From: an uncultured Bacteroidales bacterium
Lineage (GTDB): Bacteria; Bacteroidota; Bacteroidia; Bacteroidales; Paludibacteraceae
Assembly: GCA_946403315.1 (NCBI GenBank)
Contig: CAMIZK010000002.1
Span: 1-64,000, forward strand
Reading direction: 5' to 3'
DNA length: 64,000 bases
Part shown: one piece after another, positions 37,340 through 49,800 of the stretch
How the letters are laid out: every line of letters begins with the position of its first letter
How positions within the stretch are numbered: the first letter of the stretch is position 1
Notes under the pieces: generated by a model
Seen by the model: the letters and a program-made list of their open reading frames with translations, nothing else
Databases searched by the model: none
What the model was told of the DNA's origin: nothing
Program-made: the position numbers and the translations under genes

Positions 37340-37371
37340 TTTGCGTATTTCATTTTTTTATTGTACCTTTG
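37340..37371 (+). promoter_or_regulatory. hipBA promoter
   Basis: TTTG (37340-37343), 20-nt spacer, TACCTTTG (37364-37371). The 68-nt leader is AT-rich; HipB-type repressors usually bind in such regions, but no clear palindrome was found. Confidence 0.7.
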
Positions 37372-37442
37372 CAGCCGATTTAAGATATCATAAAATAAAG
37401 TATACCGATTTTATTGCTATATTATAAGATAGATTACAGGAT

Positions 37443-37760
37443 ATGTCAAAGAGTACTATTGCTACCCGTTTACCTCGCAGAGCAGAGAAAAACCTGCAGA
37501 TTGTAGGGGAACAAATTCGTCTGGCGCGATTGCGCCGGGACTTGAGCATTGCGCAGATTGCAGAAAGAGCGTCTTGCAGTGAGTTAACGGTGATGCGTGT
37601 GGAACGCGGTGTCTCAACAGTAGCGATCGGCATCTATCTGCGTATCCTGTTTGCGCTGGGTTTGGACGAGAGTATTCTGTATTTGGCCAAAGATGATGAG
37701 ATGGGTCGCACCTTACAAGATTTAGACCTTAAACACCGCCAAAGAGCATCAAAGAAATGA
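37443..37760 (+). CDS. HipB-like XRE repressor/antitoxin
   Basis: A 105-residue protein with an XRE helix-turn-helix (GEQIRLARLRRDLSIAQIAE, CSELTVMRVERG, IYLRILFALGL). It overlaps the HipA-like kinase gene by four bases (ATGA). The expected role is to bind and neutralise the kinase and repress the operon. Confidence 0.85.
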   Translation: MSKSTIATRLPRRAEKNLQIVGEQIRLARLRRDLSIAQIAERASCSELTVMRVERGVSTVAIGIYLRILFALGLDESILYLAKDDEMGRTLQDLDLKHRQRASKK

Positions 37761-38986
37761 AGTTGATACAAATAGATATGGACGCTACGTGTTTCCCGCA
37801 GGCTGAGCCGGTGGGGACATTGGGCTATGATATGATTCGCGGCAATGCCGCGTACCAATGGACGTTTGATCCGCAGTGGTTGCAAAAGCACAAACATATC
37901 AAACTGAGTGGAGACCTGCAAAACGCCGGAGGACCGCAATACGGTTCAGATCGGCTATTCGGTTTTCTGCAAGATGCCATGCCGGATCGGTGGGGAAGGC
38001 GGTTAATCGATAAACGGGAACGTTTATTGGCAGCGCAAGAAGGACGAGCGGTTCGGCATCTGACGGACATCGATTATCTGACGCAGATTGATGACACCAC
38101 GCGTATGGGCGCATTTCGCTTGCGTGCAGGTGAAAATAGATTAGGTGTCGATTATGCAGACACGCCCGTTCCGCCGTTAACGCATCTGCGTCAGTTTGTG
38201 GATATGGCGCAAGACTATGAACGGCAAGACGAGCAAGGAGGTGCCATTCGGGAAGAATGGTTACTGAACTTATACAAACAAGGTTCATCCTTAGGCGGAG
38301 CGCGACCTAAAGCGAATGTGCGTGATACGGACGGTTCTCTTTGGATTGCCAAGATCCCATCCATCAACGACGATTATGATGTTGCTTTATGGGAATTCTG
38401 GGCGCATAAGATGGCACATCTGGCAGGCATCGAAGTGCCGGAAATGAAGTTATTAACCTTACCGGGACAGAAATACCACACTTTATTGTCCAAGCGCTTT
38501 GACAGAGACGGTCAACAACGGATCCATTTCGCGTCTGCGATGACCCTCTGCGGCCTGCAAGACGGCGCCGATGCAACGTCCGGCCACGGTTATCTGGATA
38601 TTGTAGATACGATTATCGGAAACAGCGGTTTTGTGAATCCGCAGGAAGCATTGGAGCAGTTGTACCGGCGAGTAGCTTTCTCGGTAGCCATCCATAATCA
38701 CGATGATCATTTCCGCAATCATGGTTTCTTGCTGACCGAAAAAGGATGGGTCTGGTCGCCGGCCTATGACCTTAACCCGTCAGATATCCGGACGCAGAGT
38801 CTGCTTATCTCCCGCGACACGAATGAGTCTTCCTTGGAAGCCCTATTAGCCGCAGCCGGAGATTATATGCTGAGTACTAAGCAGGCGCAACAAATCATTA
38901 ACGAGGTATCTGCGGCCATGCAGCAAGCAATCCGTCTTGCCCGCCAATGCGCCATCTCCGATCAGGAAATGAAACGCTTTTTTTGA
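37757..38986 (+). CDS. HipA-like Ser/Thr kinase toxin
   Basis: A 409-residue HipA-family protein. The N-terminal domain has FGFLQDAMPDRWGRRL; the kinase part has SSLGGARPKANV (nucleotide loop), WIAKIPS with the lysine, the catalytic loop HNHDDHFRNHGF and the metal loop SPAYDLNPSD. E. coli HipA phosphorylates a glutamyl-tRNA synthetase and causes growth arrest; targets differ in other family members. The DDHFRN loop keeps D and N, so it should be active. Confidence 0.85.
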   Translation: MKLIQIDMDATCFPQAEPVGTLGYDMIRGNAAYQWTFDPQWLQKHKHIKLSGDLQNAGGPQYGSDRLFGFLQDAMPDRWGRRLIDKRERLLAAQEGRAVRHLTDIDYLTQIDDTTRMGAFRLRAGENRLGVDYADTPVPPLTHLRQFVDMAQDYERQDEQGGAIREEWLLNLYKQGSSLGGARPKANVRDTDGSLWIAKIPSINDDYDVALWEFWAHKMAHLAGIEVPEMKLLTLPGQKYHTLLSKRFDRDGQQRIHFASAMTLCGLQDGADATSGHGYLDIVDTIIGNSGFVNPQEALEQLYRRVAFSVAIHNHDDHFRNHGFLLTEKGWVWSPAYDLNPSDIRTQSLLISRDTNESSLEALLAAAGDYMLSTKQAQQIINEVSAAMQQAIRLARQCAISDQEMKRFF

Positions 38987-39010
38987 TTGTTTTAGGTCAT
39001 TTTGGACCAA

Positions 39011-39039
39011 TCAAAAAGGAAGTGCCGTTTGGCACTCCC
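39011..39039 (-). terminator. Rho-independent terminator
   Basis: AGTGCC (39021-39026) and GGCACT (39031-39036) with a GTTT loop, extended by three pairs after one mismatch, then TTTTT on the minus strand (39013-39017). It lies just outside the left direct repeat and would end transcripts of the YhcG-like gene and, before the cassette entered, of the surface-protein operon. Confidence 0.65.
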
Positions 39040-39055
39040 TTCCCGTAACCCGTAA

Positions 39056-39163
39056 CCGGTAACCCATTCGCCATTAGCTATTCGCCCTTTCGCCTTTAGC
39101 ACGCTTCCGCGCACGGAAAATAAGGTACGCAAGCGCGCAGAGCATCAGCGGCAGCACCGCGTC
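39056..39163. repeat. 108-bp direct repeat, left copy
   Basis: About 104 of 108 bases equal the copy at 40421-40528. The copy codes, on the minus strand, the same membrane tail (LPLMLCALAYLIFRARKRAKG) as the 3' end of the small secreted-protein gene, but here it is detached from any start. Confidence 0.85.
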
Positions 39164-40337
39164 ATTTATCCAAGAACTCCACGAACTCCTCCAAACTGCG
39201 TTGAATAACGCTGCCGACCTTTAATTGCTCCTCGTATTTAGACACCATCGTTGGGCTAATGCTCCGATTTAGCGCATAGCGTACCACCTCAGGGTTTGCG
39301 TCCTTGCACATTAAGATACCAATGCTCGGATTTTCATTACTGCGTTTCTCGTTTTGATCCAATGCCTCTAAGTAGAACTCCAATTGCCCCAAATCACGTG
39401 GATCAAAGGTCGTGGTCTTCAGTTCAATAGCCACAAGGCACTGCAAGGCACGATGGTAGAACAACAAATCGCAGCGGAAGTTTTGTCCGCCAACCTCAAG
39501 CGTATGTTCCTGATCCACAAAGAGAAAATCCTTACCCATCTCCAGGATAAACTCCTTCATATGCGACACTATCTCATTACGCAACTTCGACTCCTTGTAT
39601 CTTTGAGGCAGGCCCAAGAACTCTAAGATGGATTTATCTTTGAGCAACACTTCCGCTTGCGGATAGGTCTCTTTCAGGATAGCGGACTGCATCTTCTTAT
39701 CGCTCAGCACACGCGAGTAGGCATCCGATTTGATGGCGCGCTCGAGTTCGCGTTTCTTCAAATGCTCATGTTCTGCGTAGAGAATATAGAAGATATACTG
39801 ATCTACAAGTTCACATGCATTTAAGATAATAATATGATTCGTCCAAGTCGTCCTTAATAAGAACTCGGGAATTTGTGTCACCGCTGGTGATACAATTACA
39901 TTGTATCCATTTTGTATCAATGGCGTTGATACAATTTGTCTCACCATTGGTGATACAATTTGTGCCGCTTCCGCTGGCACAATTTCATCAGCTGGATTTG
40001 GCAATAATTTTAACGACATGGCACGTTCAATAAACGGAGCTGATGAGTAGGTGTCATAGAACTTAACCATTCTATAGATATTCATCCTACTCCATCCCTT
40101 TAAAGTCGGGTTTTGCGTATGGATATATTCCGCCAGTTGTTGCACCACTTTTGCTCCCCACGCGGCATTCTTTATCTTATCGGACACATACGCACCAACT
40201 TGCCATGCCGTCAGCACAGATGCATGGTTAATTACTTGTATCGCTTGCGAACGGTTTTGCTCAATGATCTGCACAACCTTAGCAAAATCCTGCGAATATT
40301 CGCTACTTGCTATATGTGCTACTTGCTTATCCATCAT
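39162..40337 (-). CDS. YhcG-type (DUF1016) PD-(D/E)XK nuclease
   Basis: A 391-residue protein from the ATG at 40337 (MMDKQVAHIAS); the frame stays open to 40361 across the -7 box. The N-terminal DUF1016 part (VLTAWQVGAYVSDKI, LKGWSRMNIYRMVKFYD) is followed by a repeat-coded linker (about 120-155) and a C-terminal nuclease domain: FRCDLLFYHRALQCLVAIEL, whose D and E-x-K form the PD-(D/E)XK site, then GQLEFYLEALD. The family is thought to act in DNA recombination or defence. The gene with its promoter lies exactly between two 108-bp direct repeats. Confidence 0.85.
   Translation of the reverse strand: MMDKQVAHIASSEYSQDFAKVVQIIEQNRSQAIQVINHASVLTAWQVGAYVSDKIKNAAWGAKVVQQLAEYIHTQNPTLKGWSRMNIYRMVKFYDTYSSAPFIERAMSLKLLPNPADEIVPAEAAQIVSPMVRQIVSTPLIQNGYNVIVSPAVTQIPEFLLRTTWTNHIIILNACELVDQYIFYILYAEHEHLKKRELERAIKSDAYSRVLSDKKMQSAILKETYPQAEVLLKDKSILEFLGLPQRYKESKLRNEIVSHMKEFILEMGKDFLFVDQEHTLEVGGQNFRCDLLFYHRALQCLVAIELKTTTFDPRDLGQLEFYLEALDQNEKRSNENPSIGILMCKDANPEVVRYALNRSISPTMVSKYEEQLKVGSVIQRSLEEFVEFLDK
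39871..39984 (-). repeat. in-frame tandem repeat in YhcG-like linker
   Basis: On the plus strand the word GGTGATACAATTTGT recurs with variations (GCTGGTGATACAATTAC, GTTGATACAATTTGT, TTGGTGATACAATTTGT). It codes for QIVSPMVRQIVSTPL and similar residues between the DUF1016 part and the nuclease domain. Confidence 0.65.
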
Positions 40338-40358
40338 GTTGTTTATCAAAATTTGGTG

Positions 40359-40390
40359 CAAAGATACAACAAAAAATCGACATACACAAG
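40359..40390 (-). promoter_or_regulatory. YhcG-like gene promoter
   Basis: Minus-strand -33 CTTG (40387-40390), 20-nt spacer, -7 TATCTTTG (40359-40366). It lies inside the direct-repeat-bounded segment, so the cassette carries its own promoter. Confidence 0.7.
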
Positions 40391-40420
40391 TGTTATGCCG
40401 ATTTTTCGCATTTTCCTATT

Positions 40421-40528
40421 CCGGTACCCCATTCGCCATTAGCCATTCGCCCTTTCGCCTTTAGCACGCTTCCGCGCACGGAAAATAAGGTACGCAAGCG
40501 CGCAGAGCATCAGCGGCAACAGCGCGTC
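40421..40528. repeat. 108-bp direct repeat, right copy
   Basis: This copy includes the true 3' end of the small secreted-protein gene (stop at 40439) and CCATTCGCCATTAGCC word repeats after it. See the left copy at 39056-39163. Confidence 0.85.
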
Positions 40529-40825
40529 TCCGATAGGGAATTGGTTCTCTTCGCTTCCCTGTCCTGGTGTGGTTGGTACGCCAGGACCGTCCATTTTAGC
40601 CCGATGAGGCCCGTAGGATGCCCCGTTATACGAAGCCGTACCATCGTCGTTCAGCATTGGATTGGACGAGTATGCGCTACCCGTTCCACGCATTGTGCTT
40701 GTCGATTGGAAGGATGCCTGCGGTGCCACTGCTCCGTTGAAGGTATTAAACTGCTGCGCCTTTGCCGGCAGTGCGAACACTGCCAGCATTACGATAACGA
40801 TTAATGTTGCAATATTGTTTTTCAT
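40439..40825 (-). CDS. small secreted protein with membrane/basic tail
   Basis: A 128-residue protein from the ATG at 40825, preceded by GAAAGGAAAC. It has a signal peptide (MKNNIATLIVIVMLAVFALP, cleavage after AKA), a low-complexity S/G/N-rich middle, then PIGDALLPLMLCALAYLIF followed by RARKRAKGERANG. The order of short motif, helix and basic cluster resembles C-terminal sorting tails, and the last residues come from the word repeat. It follows the giant repeat protein in the same operon. No function known. Confidence 0.65.
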   Translation of the reverse strand: MKNNIATLIVIVMLAVFALPAKAQQFNTFNGAVAPQASFQSTSTMRGTGSAYSSNPMLNDDGTASYNGASYGPHRAKMDGPGVPTTPGQGSEENQFPIGDALLPLMLCALAYLIFRARKRAKGERANG

Positions 40826-40864
40826 AACTTGTTTCCTTTCTTTAATCATATTCAACATTACTCA

Positions 40865-43800
40865 TTATTTAACCAAAGCACCATCCACGCTGTACATCCT
40901 TCCTCCACGGATAATGTAGATGTGGTCGTTAATAATCACTTTGCGCACCTTAGCACTTTGCTCACCGCTTGCCGGATCAATGTCCGTTATCACTTTCTGT
41001 ATCGGCGTTGTGCTGATAATGAAGCGCGCTTCGTTATCTCCAGCCTCAGCCGTGAACGTGTATGTGCGCATACTATCAATCGGAGTTGCCTCTTGCTCTT
41101 GCAGGTCATTGAGGTACAGCATCTCTTCTCCATCGTATTCGAAGCGGATCGTGTACTCGCTGTCTGTACCGGCACGGAAACCAACCACTGTTCCTTCATA
41201 TTCCGGAATAGCACTTACTGCATCGTAGCCGCCTTCCTCGTTGATGACATAGACAGAAGGTGAAGCATTACCGAAACTCATCTTCTTACCGTCCCAACCG
41301 TTATCGAATCCTTGCGAGAAGTCCTCACGAGAGAGGATGACCACGCGATCGTTATATACAGACCCCTCCGCACGGATCTTCATTACTTCCGGACGCTCTT
41401 CAATGCGCTTCGGTGCCTTCATCGGACCCGCTACAATGTCGGTGTGCTCACCGGAAGGACGAACGAGGTCGTTATAGTTCATCGTGATCGTACCTTCTGC
41501 ACCGCCGTTCGTTGTTACGAAGAATCCTTGCATCGGAGCAATTAACTCATTTCCGGTATATGGAGCAGAATTTATAGGCACCGTAACATATGTACCGGCT
41601 TCATCTCCACTTACATATTCCTCTGATCCGTTTTCTGCCATACCGGTGTTGAAGAGGTAGATGGTTGCAGGGGCAGAGGTAAAGGTCTCGGCAGTGAAGC
41701 CTCCGATATAGATCGGAGCCGTCCATGAGTTAGCCAGAACCATATCGGTGCTTGCTGCCATCGTTACGGACTTGCTCGTTGTCGGAACTAACGTACCGCC
41801 CATGACGTGCGTCGTAGCTTCGCTCTGCGTCAAACAGTAACCTGCGAACGGATCCAACTCATCACCACCTTTGACAACAGCCCAACCACCGTTATCCCAT
41901 TTATACATCCAACTGCCGTAGTAGTTATACAGAGGTATCGAACCCGTGAACGGAGTACCAACATACTGCCAGTTCCAAGTGCTACCGTCAATACCGGCTT
42001 TCGAGTACATCTGTACTGTTGCAGCACAGCCGTTGCTATTATTGAAGATCAACGATGCATTACCAGCGCTCGAGGACTCAAGCACAAGGTCTGCCTCTCC
42101 TGTCGCTGTTTTGGTGCTGCCATCCGTCGTCTTCTGTATCGTTCCATCAACCTCAAGACCTTTATTCGGTTGGATTGTCAACTTACCGGTCTTATCGCTT
42201 CTATTATTATAGATAACAATGCTCTTAGCTGTTGCATGTGCGATATCTACCGCAACCGATTTCTCGATCACTACATCATGATAGATCTCCGGCAGACTAC
42301 CGCCATCCCAGTTAGCAGGATCACTCCATAGACCGGTACTATTCGCATCTGTGAACCGTTGATCTACCAGCACACTACCGTTAACCAGTATCGGACTACC
42401 CAAACGGAAGCCTTTATCGCCGGATTGGTCATAAACAAATATCTTCACCGTTATCGTGCTGCCTGCAGCAAATACAGTCGGAGTGATGGTAAATGTGCAA
42501 GTTTTCTTAGCACCGTCCGGTATATCTGTCTCCTCAGTCGAAGTAACCGTTGTCGTTCCGTCAGATACGGTAACTATCGCACTGGCAGTATTGGTAATCG
42601 GTTGTATCGGCACTACTACACTGGTCACGCGCACTGGATAACTCGGCGTATTGAACTTGAGCGACATGTAATAGTTATCATCCTTACTCGTCGTAGAAGG
42701 AATACCGTAAATCTTACTACTCAAATCGGACTTATTGTTCGATTCATCGATGCTGTAACCCGTTGCCGAAATATTTGCATTCTTCGTCAACGTACTTGTC
42801 GGGTCGCCTGGGAAAGTCATATTAGGTACAGTTGTCCACGCACTATTCAAATTAATAGTCTGTTGCACCAAAGCCGGAACGGTGATATTGCACGTAGTCG
42901 TTGCTCCGCAATAATCGTCAACAGCAGCAATAGTCGCGGTAATCGTTGCTGTTCCGGAACCTACAGCCGTAATTACACCCGTGGATGCATTTACCGTCAC
43001 AACGTCCGTATTGCTCGAACTATACGTTACTGCACCGCCGCTGGTGTTATCCGTCAATGTCGGACGCGCCTCTCTCGGTTTTCCTCCATAAGCATAGATG
43101 GTGGTAGCACTATAGCTCAGCGAAGGATCAATGCTTGTGCATACAGTAACTGTTACTACATTAGACTCTACATCATCGCCATAATCTCCACTAACCACAC
43201 ATATATAATAATAGGTCCCCGCAGAAGTTTTAGTCTCTGATTTAGTCTTCGTACTCGATGCATCAGCTAATGAACTACGATTAGTTCCATCTTCATCACA
43301 ACTATACCAATGATATGTCAGATTCTCACCAGCAGCAACCATATCACTACCCAAGGTAAACTCTTCATCAATTTCAGCTTGGATTGTGATTTCCGGCTGA
43401 GTGGTAATAGCAGTATGAGTATGCCATTTTGCATAAATAGTCTTTGCCGAAGTAATAGTTGTGGCGGCAAAGTCAAATTCTGTTGAACCACCGGAAGCCG
43501 TTACCCAAGTATCAAACGTATAACCGCTTGCTGTAGGTATCTCACTCGGCGCTAAGATTAACTTACCACTTGGTACACCTACAACTGTAGACGGCATGTC
43601 ATCCGAAGGTTTGCCATCTGCATCAAAGGCTACATCGTAATGAACATCTGTTCCCGGAGTAGTGATAGTGATAGAAGTAATAGTCGTTAATCCCGAGCCT
43701 TGACGACCTAAATAAACCACATAGTCGGATTTATTGAGATTAGAAATAGTCACGGTAGCGGGATCTGATGCAGAATTGGAGTTTTCAGTACCACTTCCGC

Positions 43801-46800
43801 CTGAACCGGATATAGATGTCTCTTGTTTTACCACATATTTGAATCTCGTAGCAGTACTACCATTATCCACCGTGATTGTAATACTACCATTCACTCCGGT
43901 TACAGGAATTGCAATCCAGAAGTTACTACTCATATTGTTATTGCACCAAGTCATGGTTCCTGCCGACTGATCTACCACAAATGGTAGTCCACCATCACTA
44001 TTCTTATATGAATGGAAAGTGATACCATTATATTCTTCATCAACAGCATTTTTCTCTGCACAGATATTTGTTATTCCGCTCCAAACAGCATTACTAAAGT
44101 CCGTTGAGAACAAAGTAACCGGTGCAAGACTCTTCGGCTCCCAAACTGCCGTCAGCGTCACATCGCTTGCAGGCATAGTGAACTCTTGTCCTTCGAGGAA
44201 GAAAGTCGTGCCATCGTGCCAGCCACGGAAATCATAACCCGTCAATGTCATCGAGTTATCACCTTCAACCGTTACGGTTTCCGAACCATCACCGCTATAC
44301 TCCGTGTCATCCACCGGCAACGAACCCGTCGTTGGGGTCGTACCAGTATAGATTACACTATAGGTGGTTACGTCCTCAACAGCCGTTACGGTAATGGTAA
44401 TATCATCTAAGATATAATCACCATCAATCGTCAACGTACCAACACCGGCACTAACCGACCACGAATATTCCGTGCCATTACTAGCTTGGTCTTCACCAAT
44501 ATATACGGTCACATCGCTCGGCAATGTATATCCGCTCACAGCCGCAAACGTAAGAGTATGGTTCGTTCCGTACGTAGCAGCATTGGTTCCTGTAGTACCG
44601 GATTCTTTCGTCGCCTTGCTACCCGTCAACGTTAAATCTACGTCATACGTATTCGCCGTCCACGTAGCCGTATAGGTTGTATTAGCAGCAGGCATCGTTG
44701 CTGCCGGTGTCGGTGACCAAGCGTCAAAAGTATAACCCGTCTTCGTCGGTGTATTTGGAGCAGTAATAGGCGTTCCATATGCGACAGTACCGCTTGTGTA
44801 ATCGCCCGTCAAGACATCGCCATCCGTCGACCAGGTCAATGTGTACGATGCCGGCTCATAGTAGATACAGATATTGGAAATGGTTAGGGTTGTTCCATTA
44901 GTCTTGAATGCAAAATCATTATTCTCTCCAGAAGTTGGACGCAAAGATAGAGTGCCGGTTGAAAGGCTTCTTTCTGCAGTTACATCTTCAGTATGATCTC
45001 CGAAATCATAATAAGCATATTCATTGCTTTCCAAAAAATCATAATCTATACCTGTACTAGCAGAACTTGTTCCTACTGCTGTAATTGTGAGTTTAATTTC
45101 TTTAATAGTTCCTAAATCTCCTATAAATAAATGGAAATAATGACCATCACCCATTTCGAACTGGTCTCCATCAGTTCCTTCAATGTCATATCTTATTCCA
45201 TTAACATACTTGTCAATCCAAACTGCATCAGCAAACGTACTATTCGTTGTTTCGCACTTCTCTGCCAATTCATACCATTTTGCATAGAAAGTCTTATTGC
45301 CTGTTGCGCTTGAAGATATTGTAGTAACTGCATCACCACTGAAGCCACTGTTATCATACCAGCCTTGGAACAAGTAACCGCTCTTTGTTACATCCGTAGG
45401 CAGCGTTGCGCCTACACCGTAGGTATAACTCGTCACGTTGTTGCCTGGATTAATCGTACCGCCATTGGCATTCAGCGTCACATCATAAGTCGGCATTGTA
45501 ACCGTTATTGTAGCCGTTTCGTCTGCATCACAATAAGCGCCTGTAGAAGTTTGCACCGCACGAATGGTTGCGCTTCCAGCCGCAGAGGCAGAGAAACTAT
45601 ATCCATCCCCTGCAATTGTTCCGCTTGTTCCACCTGCGTTTGTAACTGTAAATGTAACACCATCCGTTGTGTTACTCGACGACCACAACGTCCGCAAATC
45701 CAATGCTGTTCCAAGCACCTCGTATGCACCATCACTCAGCGATGCAGATGGATTGGTACACGCCGCTGTCTCTGAGATTGCGATACGCTTAAGGGTAACT
45801 GATTTTTTGTTTCCTTCGTCTACTGTAAAGGTTATAGTTACCATTGTTCCCGCCTTAACTTCATAAGACGGATTATTTCCTGCACTAATAGATGTGTTGC
45901 TGTGATCAACCGAGCTTTGATCCGTGTAACTAATCTTACATGAAGAACTAGAACCTATTCCACCGATAGACACTTCCACATCCGAATCATATTCTACAAA
46001 GAATTTAATGGTACTATTGTTTGTCTTCATCTTCCATCCCTTGTAATCATCTCCATCGCCTTGAGGAGTACCATCCGTTCCCTCAAATTGAATCTTACTA
46101 CCGCTGAAGAACAAGTTATCTATGCGGAAAGCATCATAAGAAACTTCGCTGGTTGTCACCGTCATACCTGGAGATGTACCCACCGTTAAGTGTCCATCGA
46201 ATTGGTACGTTCCGCTGGCATACAACTTAGTCCACTGCGCATAGTATGTTACATCCGCAGCCGGCATGTAGCCTGTATAATCATCGCCAGAACCATTTGA
46301 GGCTGACTTCCAACCAGTAAATGTGTATCCGTCACGAGTAGGATCATTCGGCGCCATGATGGCTGTTCCATAACCCGTCGAACCGCTCGTGTAGGTTCCA
46401 CTCATTGCATCACCACCGTTTGCATTCCATGCCAATGTATAGTTAACCGGCGTCTGTGTGAAGTTGGCACGGACGGTAATTGCACCGGTTACTGTGCCAG
46501 GCAACGATGTTCCATCGCTCTTGGTCCAGTTATTGAAGGCATAGCTATACTGAGCGGTTGAGCTGTTTTCTGTAGCCGTTACCGTCGTACCACCTACCGT
46601 CAGTGTATTACTGCTCGTATAAATCGTGGAACCCGAACGCACATTGCTGATACTTGTTACATCAACCGAACCGTAACCATCCGTATTCGTTGCACTTACT
46701 GTATAACGGGTCACATCCGGCAAACGGAGCGAGAAACCACGGAATTTGTGGCCGTGGCTACCTTTTGTTATACCTGATACCTCAATAAAATACTCTTTAT

Positions 46801-49800
46801 CGTCATCTAATTCAAAACGAAATACATGTATAGATTGATCCGTGTAGCTATCTAATGTCTGCGAAGCACCATTAATCTTAACTGTAAAAATCTCGTCAGG
46901 ATATTTATCAGGATTATATAGACTACCGCAGAAAGCGAACTCGTCGTATCCCTTAACGCGTAAGCGAACATATGAGGCATCGTTAATGTACGCGTAGTGT
47001 GAATTTTTTATACGCTTTGTACTTCCAGAAAACTCATCATTATTCAAACTTCCAACACTTCCTTCAAATGACTTAGCATAGAACGAAACCCATCCATCAC
47101 CCTTAATTTCCGTAGTAGCGGCACCTGTTGTAAACATCGCATAACCATCTGGAATAGTATCTTTCGATCCTGCATACAAGGCTCCCTTACTATCTTGCAG
47201 GGTTACCATGTAGACCTCATAGTCATGAGCAGATCCACTGACTGTCTTATTCTTCAGCGGTCTTCCATAACCATCATTTGCTTCTGGTTTCTCATAGGTT
47301 CCCGGTTGATGCAAATCCAGTTCCACCCAACGGGCATACAAAATAATGTCATCGTCGTAATCTGTCGCACCCAAACTGGTCACGGCATCACCCGTACAAC
47401 TTGAACTCGTGTACCATCCAGCAAAAGCATAGCCTGTTTTAGTCGCCTTTTTTAATGCCGTTGCCGAACCATATGTATGACTCGTCGGATGACCGTCTGC
47501 ATGTGTTCCACTGAATTCCGTATTCCCGCCATCCTTATAAGTAATTGAATAGCTCTGCTCCGTCCAATGAGCCGTCAGCGTACAATTCGATGCTTTGGTC
47601 CATTTGCCACTTGTGATATATCCTGTCACATTATCTGCTGCAAACGATCCATCTGCGTTCAGCACTTGAGTCTCACCGTCATAATATCCAGTACAACGAT
47701 ATCCCGTGTTACCCGACACAGCCGTAAACGATGCATATGTAGTTGCATCATAATTAATCGTTGCCGACCGATTTGCCGTGCCGTTAGTACCCTTTGCCAA
47801 TGTCACACTTATCGGATTGGCCGTCCATGTAGGATAAAGCGTAACATCTGCATTACCGGTGTAAGATCCGCTCAAGGAATAACTCGTACCACCTGTACCG
47901 GATGGGTCTGTATTCCATGCTGTCTGCGTATATCCCGTACGGGTGAAGGTAACTCCGAGTAAGGTCTTGCTAATACCATAAATCTTTTCATCTGTGGTAT
48001 TATCTCCAGTACCATTACTTCCCTTGTTGTATGAAATAGTATATACATCCAATGCTTTATAATACAATGCCGTCGGAGTGTGCTTCGTACTATTCTTTGA
48101 ATCATCCAGATTATAGACCGTGTAGGCATCTACCGACATCGTGTATGTCGTGTTGTTGCTCAATGATCCTTTCGAATACGTATTTCCTTCTCCTGCTTGT
48201 TCGCTTGAATCATCTACTTTAAAATCATAGTTGATGGTCATATTGCCATCTGCGACAGCCTTTAAAGCAGATGCTTGTACATTAATAGTTCCCGTTGTCG
48301 GTACCAAGTACGGATTTTCCGAAGTACCATCACCGCTTGTTCCTGCAATCACAGAAGTACTATTATCCGTAAACGTCTCAGAAGTAGTAGGCGGACAATA
48401 AGTGGTCCAACCTGGTGTCCACGGACTACATGCGCTTTCATTCCCCACTTCTTCCGTTAAGCAGTTTTGGAGAGAAGAGGATCTAGTATTTACATGAACT
48501 AAATTATTGTAACACCATTGTTCTCCATGATTGCTTGGGTTCATTCGCATTAATTGTACCTTACCCACCTTGTCATTGTTAGGCACTGTTACATAATACA
48601 CCCACGATTCAACAGGATTCTCACTAAATAGATAGGAGATTTCTGTATCACTATCATATTTCTTGAAATAGAATTTTGTATGATATGGAGCAGCTTGCCA
48701 GTTCGTTTCTCTTCGTCCATCAAAATACAAGATGGTATTCTTGGTTAAACGCTCATCAGGATAGTACAATGCCTTGAATTTATGGGACGATTTATCATAC
48801 TTCATCGCATATTCACCCACCTCGGTGGTAGATGTAATATTGCTGTTTCCATTATTGTCATATAATTGCTGTTCTGAAGTTCTAGTCGCTGTAAGCGTCC
48901 AACCGCCTCCCATATTATCAAAACTATAATATGTCTCTCCTTGCAAAATCTTAAACCCATATGTATGAGAAGTCTCGCCTAAGGTAAAATATGTCACACC
49001 CACATTGCCGTCATAATCACCAAACACATTAGCATCCGGATCCCAATTATTGAAGTCACCTATCAGCGCAGGATCTGGCGCGTATTTTGCCCAACTACCA
49101 TTGTATCTACTACTAACAGCTGCACTTGTATTCTGGATATACATGTTCTTTCCGACTTCAGGAGTCTGGTCTGCCGTTTGTTGACCATACCATCCAGACC
49201 CCGTCTCAAGAGTTGCAGCCGTGCCTCGGGTAAATTTAACTTTCGTATATTCTTTGCCGATACCAGGTACTGTAAATTTATATATAGCACTAGCCTCGTT
49301 CCAATTTCCAGAAACTTTATCGCCATAAGTTGACCATGCTCCTTCTGTATCATTCCAGAAATAGGCATAAATGTTACCCTTACCACTATCGCTCACTTTC
49401 CATAAACAACTCAATCCACTAATATTTCCGCTTGCATCCTTAAAGAATATCGTCTGTCCGGACTTGAACGTTCGAGCTGAAGAAGCAGCTGTTACAACTA
49501 TACTTGTTATATAGTTTCCATCTCCACTATGAGTTGAATTATAGAATCCATAACATCCGGCTGGTAGAGTTGCACTTACAGAGGTCGAACCTGTAGAGTT
49601 TTTTTCTAGTTCTCCAGTTATCGAAGAAACAGTAGATGCCTCATTGGAATAGTATGTCGCGCTAGTTCCACTATTATCATATTGAGAAACTATAGCGACA
49701 AAGTCTGCATTAGAAATGGGTTTTATGTCCCAAGTGTCAGTACGAGTAGAACCCGATGTGTTTTTTAGAGAAAATGAAATAGTTGATGAGGAAGATATTT

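Noticed and set aside
39880-39975. Possible CRISPR-like array
   Set aside because: The repeated word varies, spacers are not unique and of no fixed size, and the stretch is in frame inside a nuclease gene.
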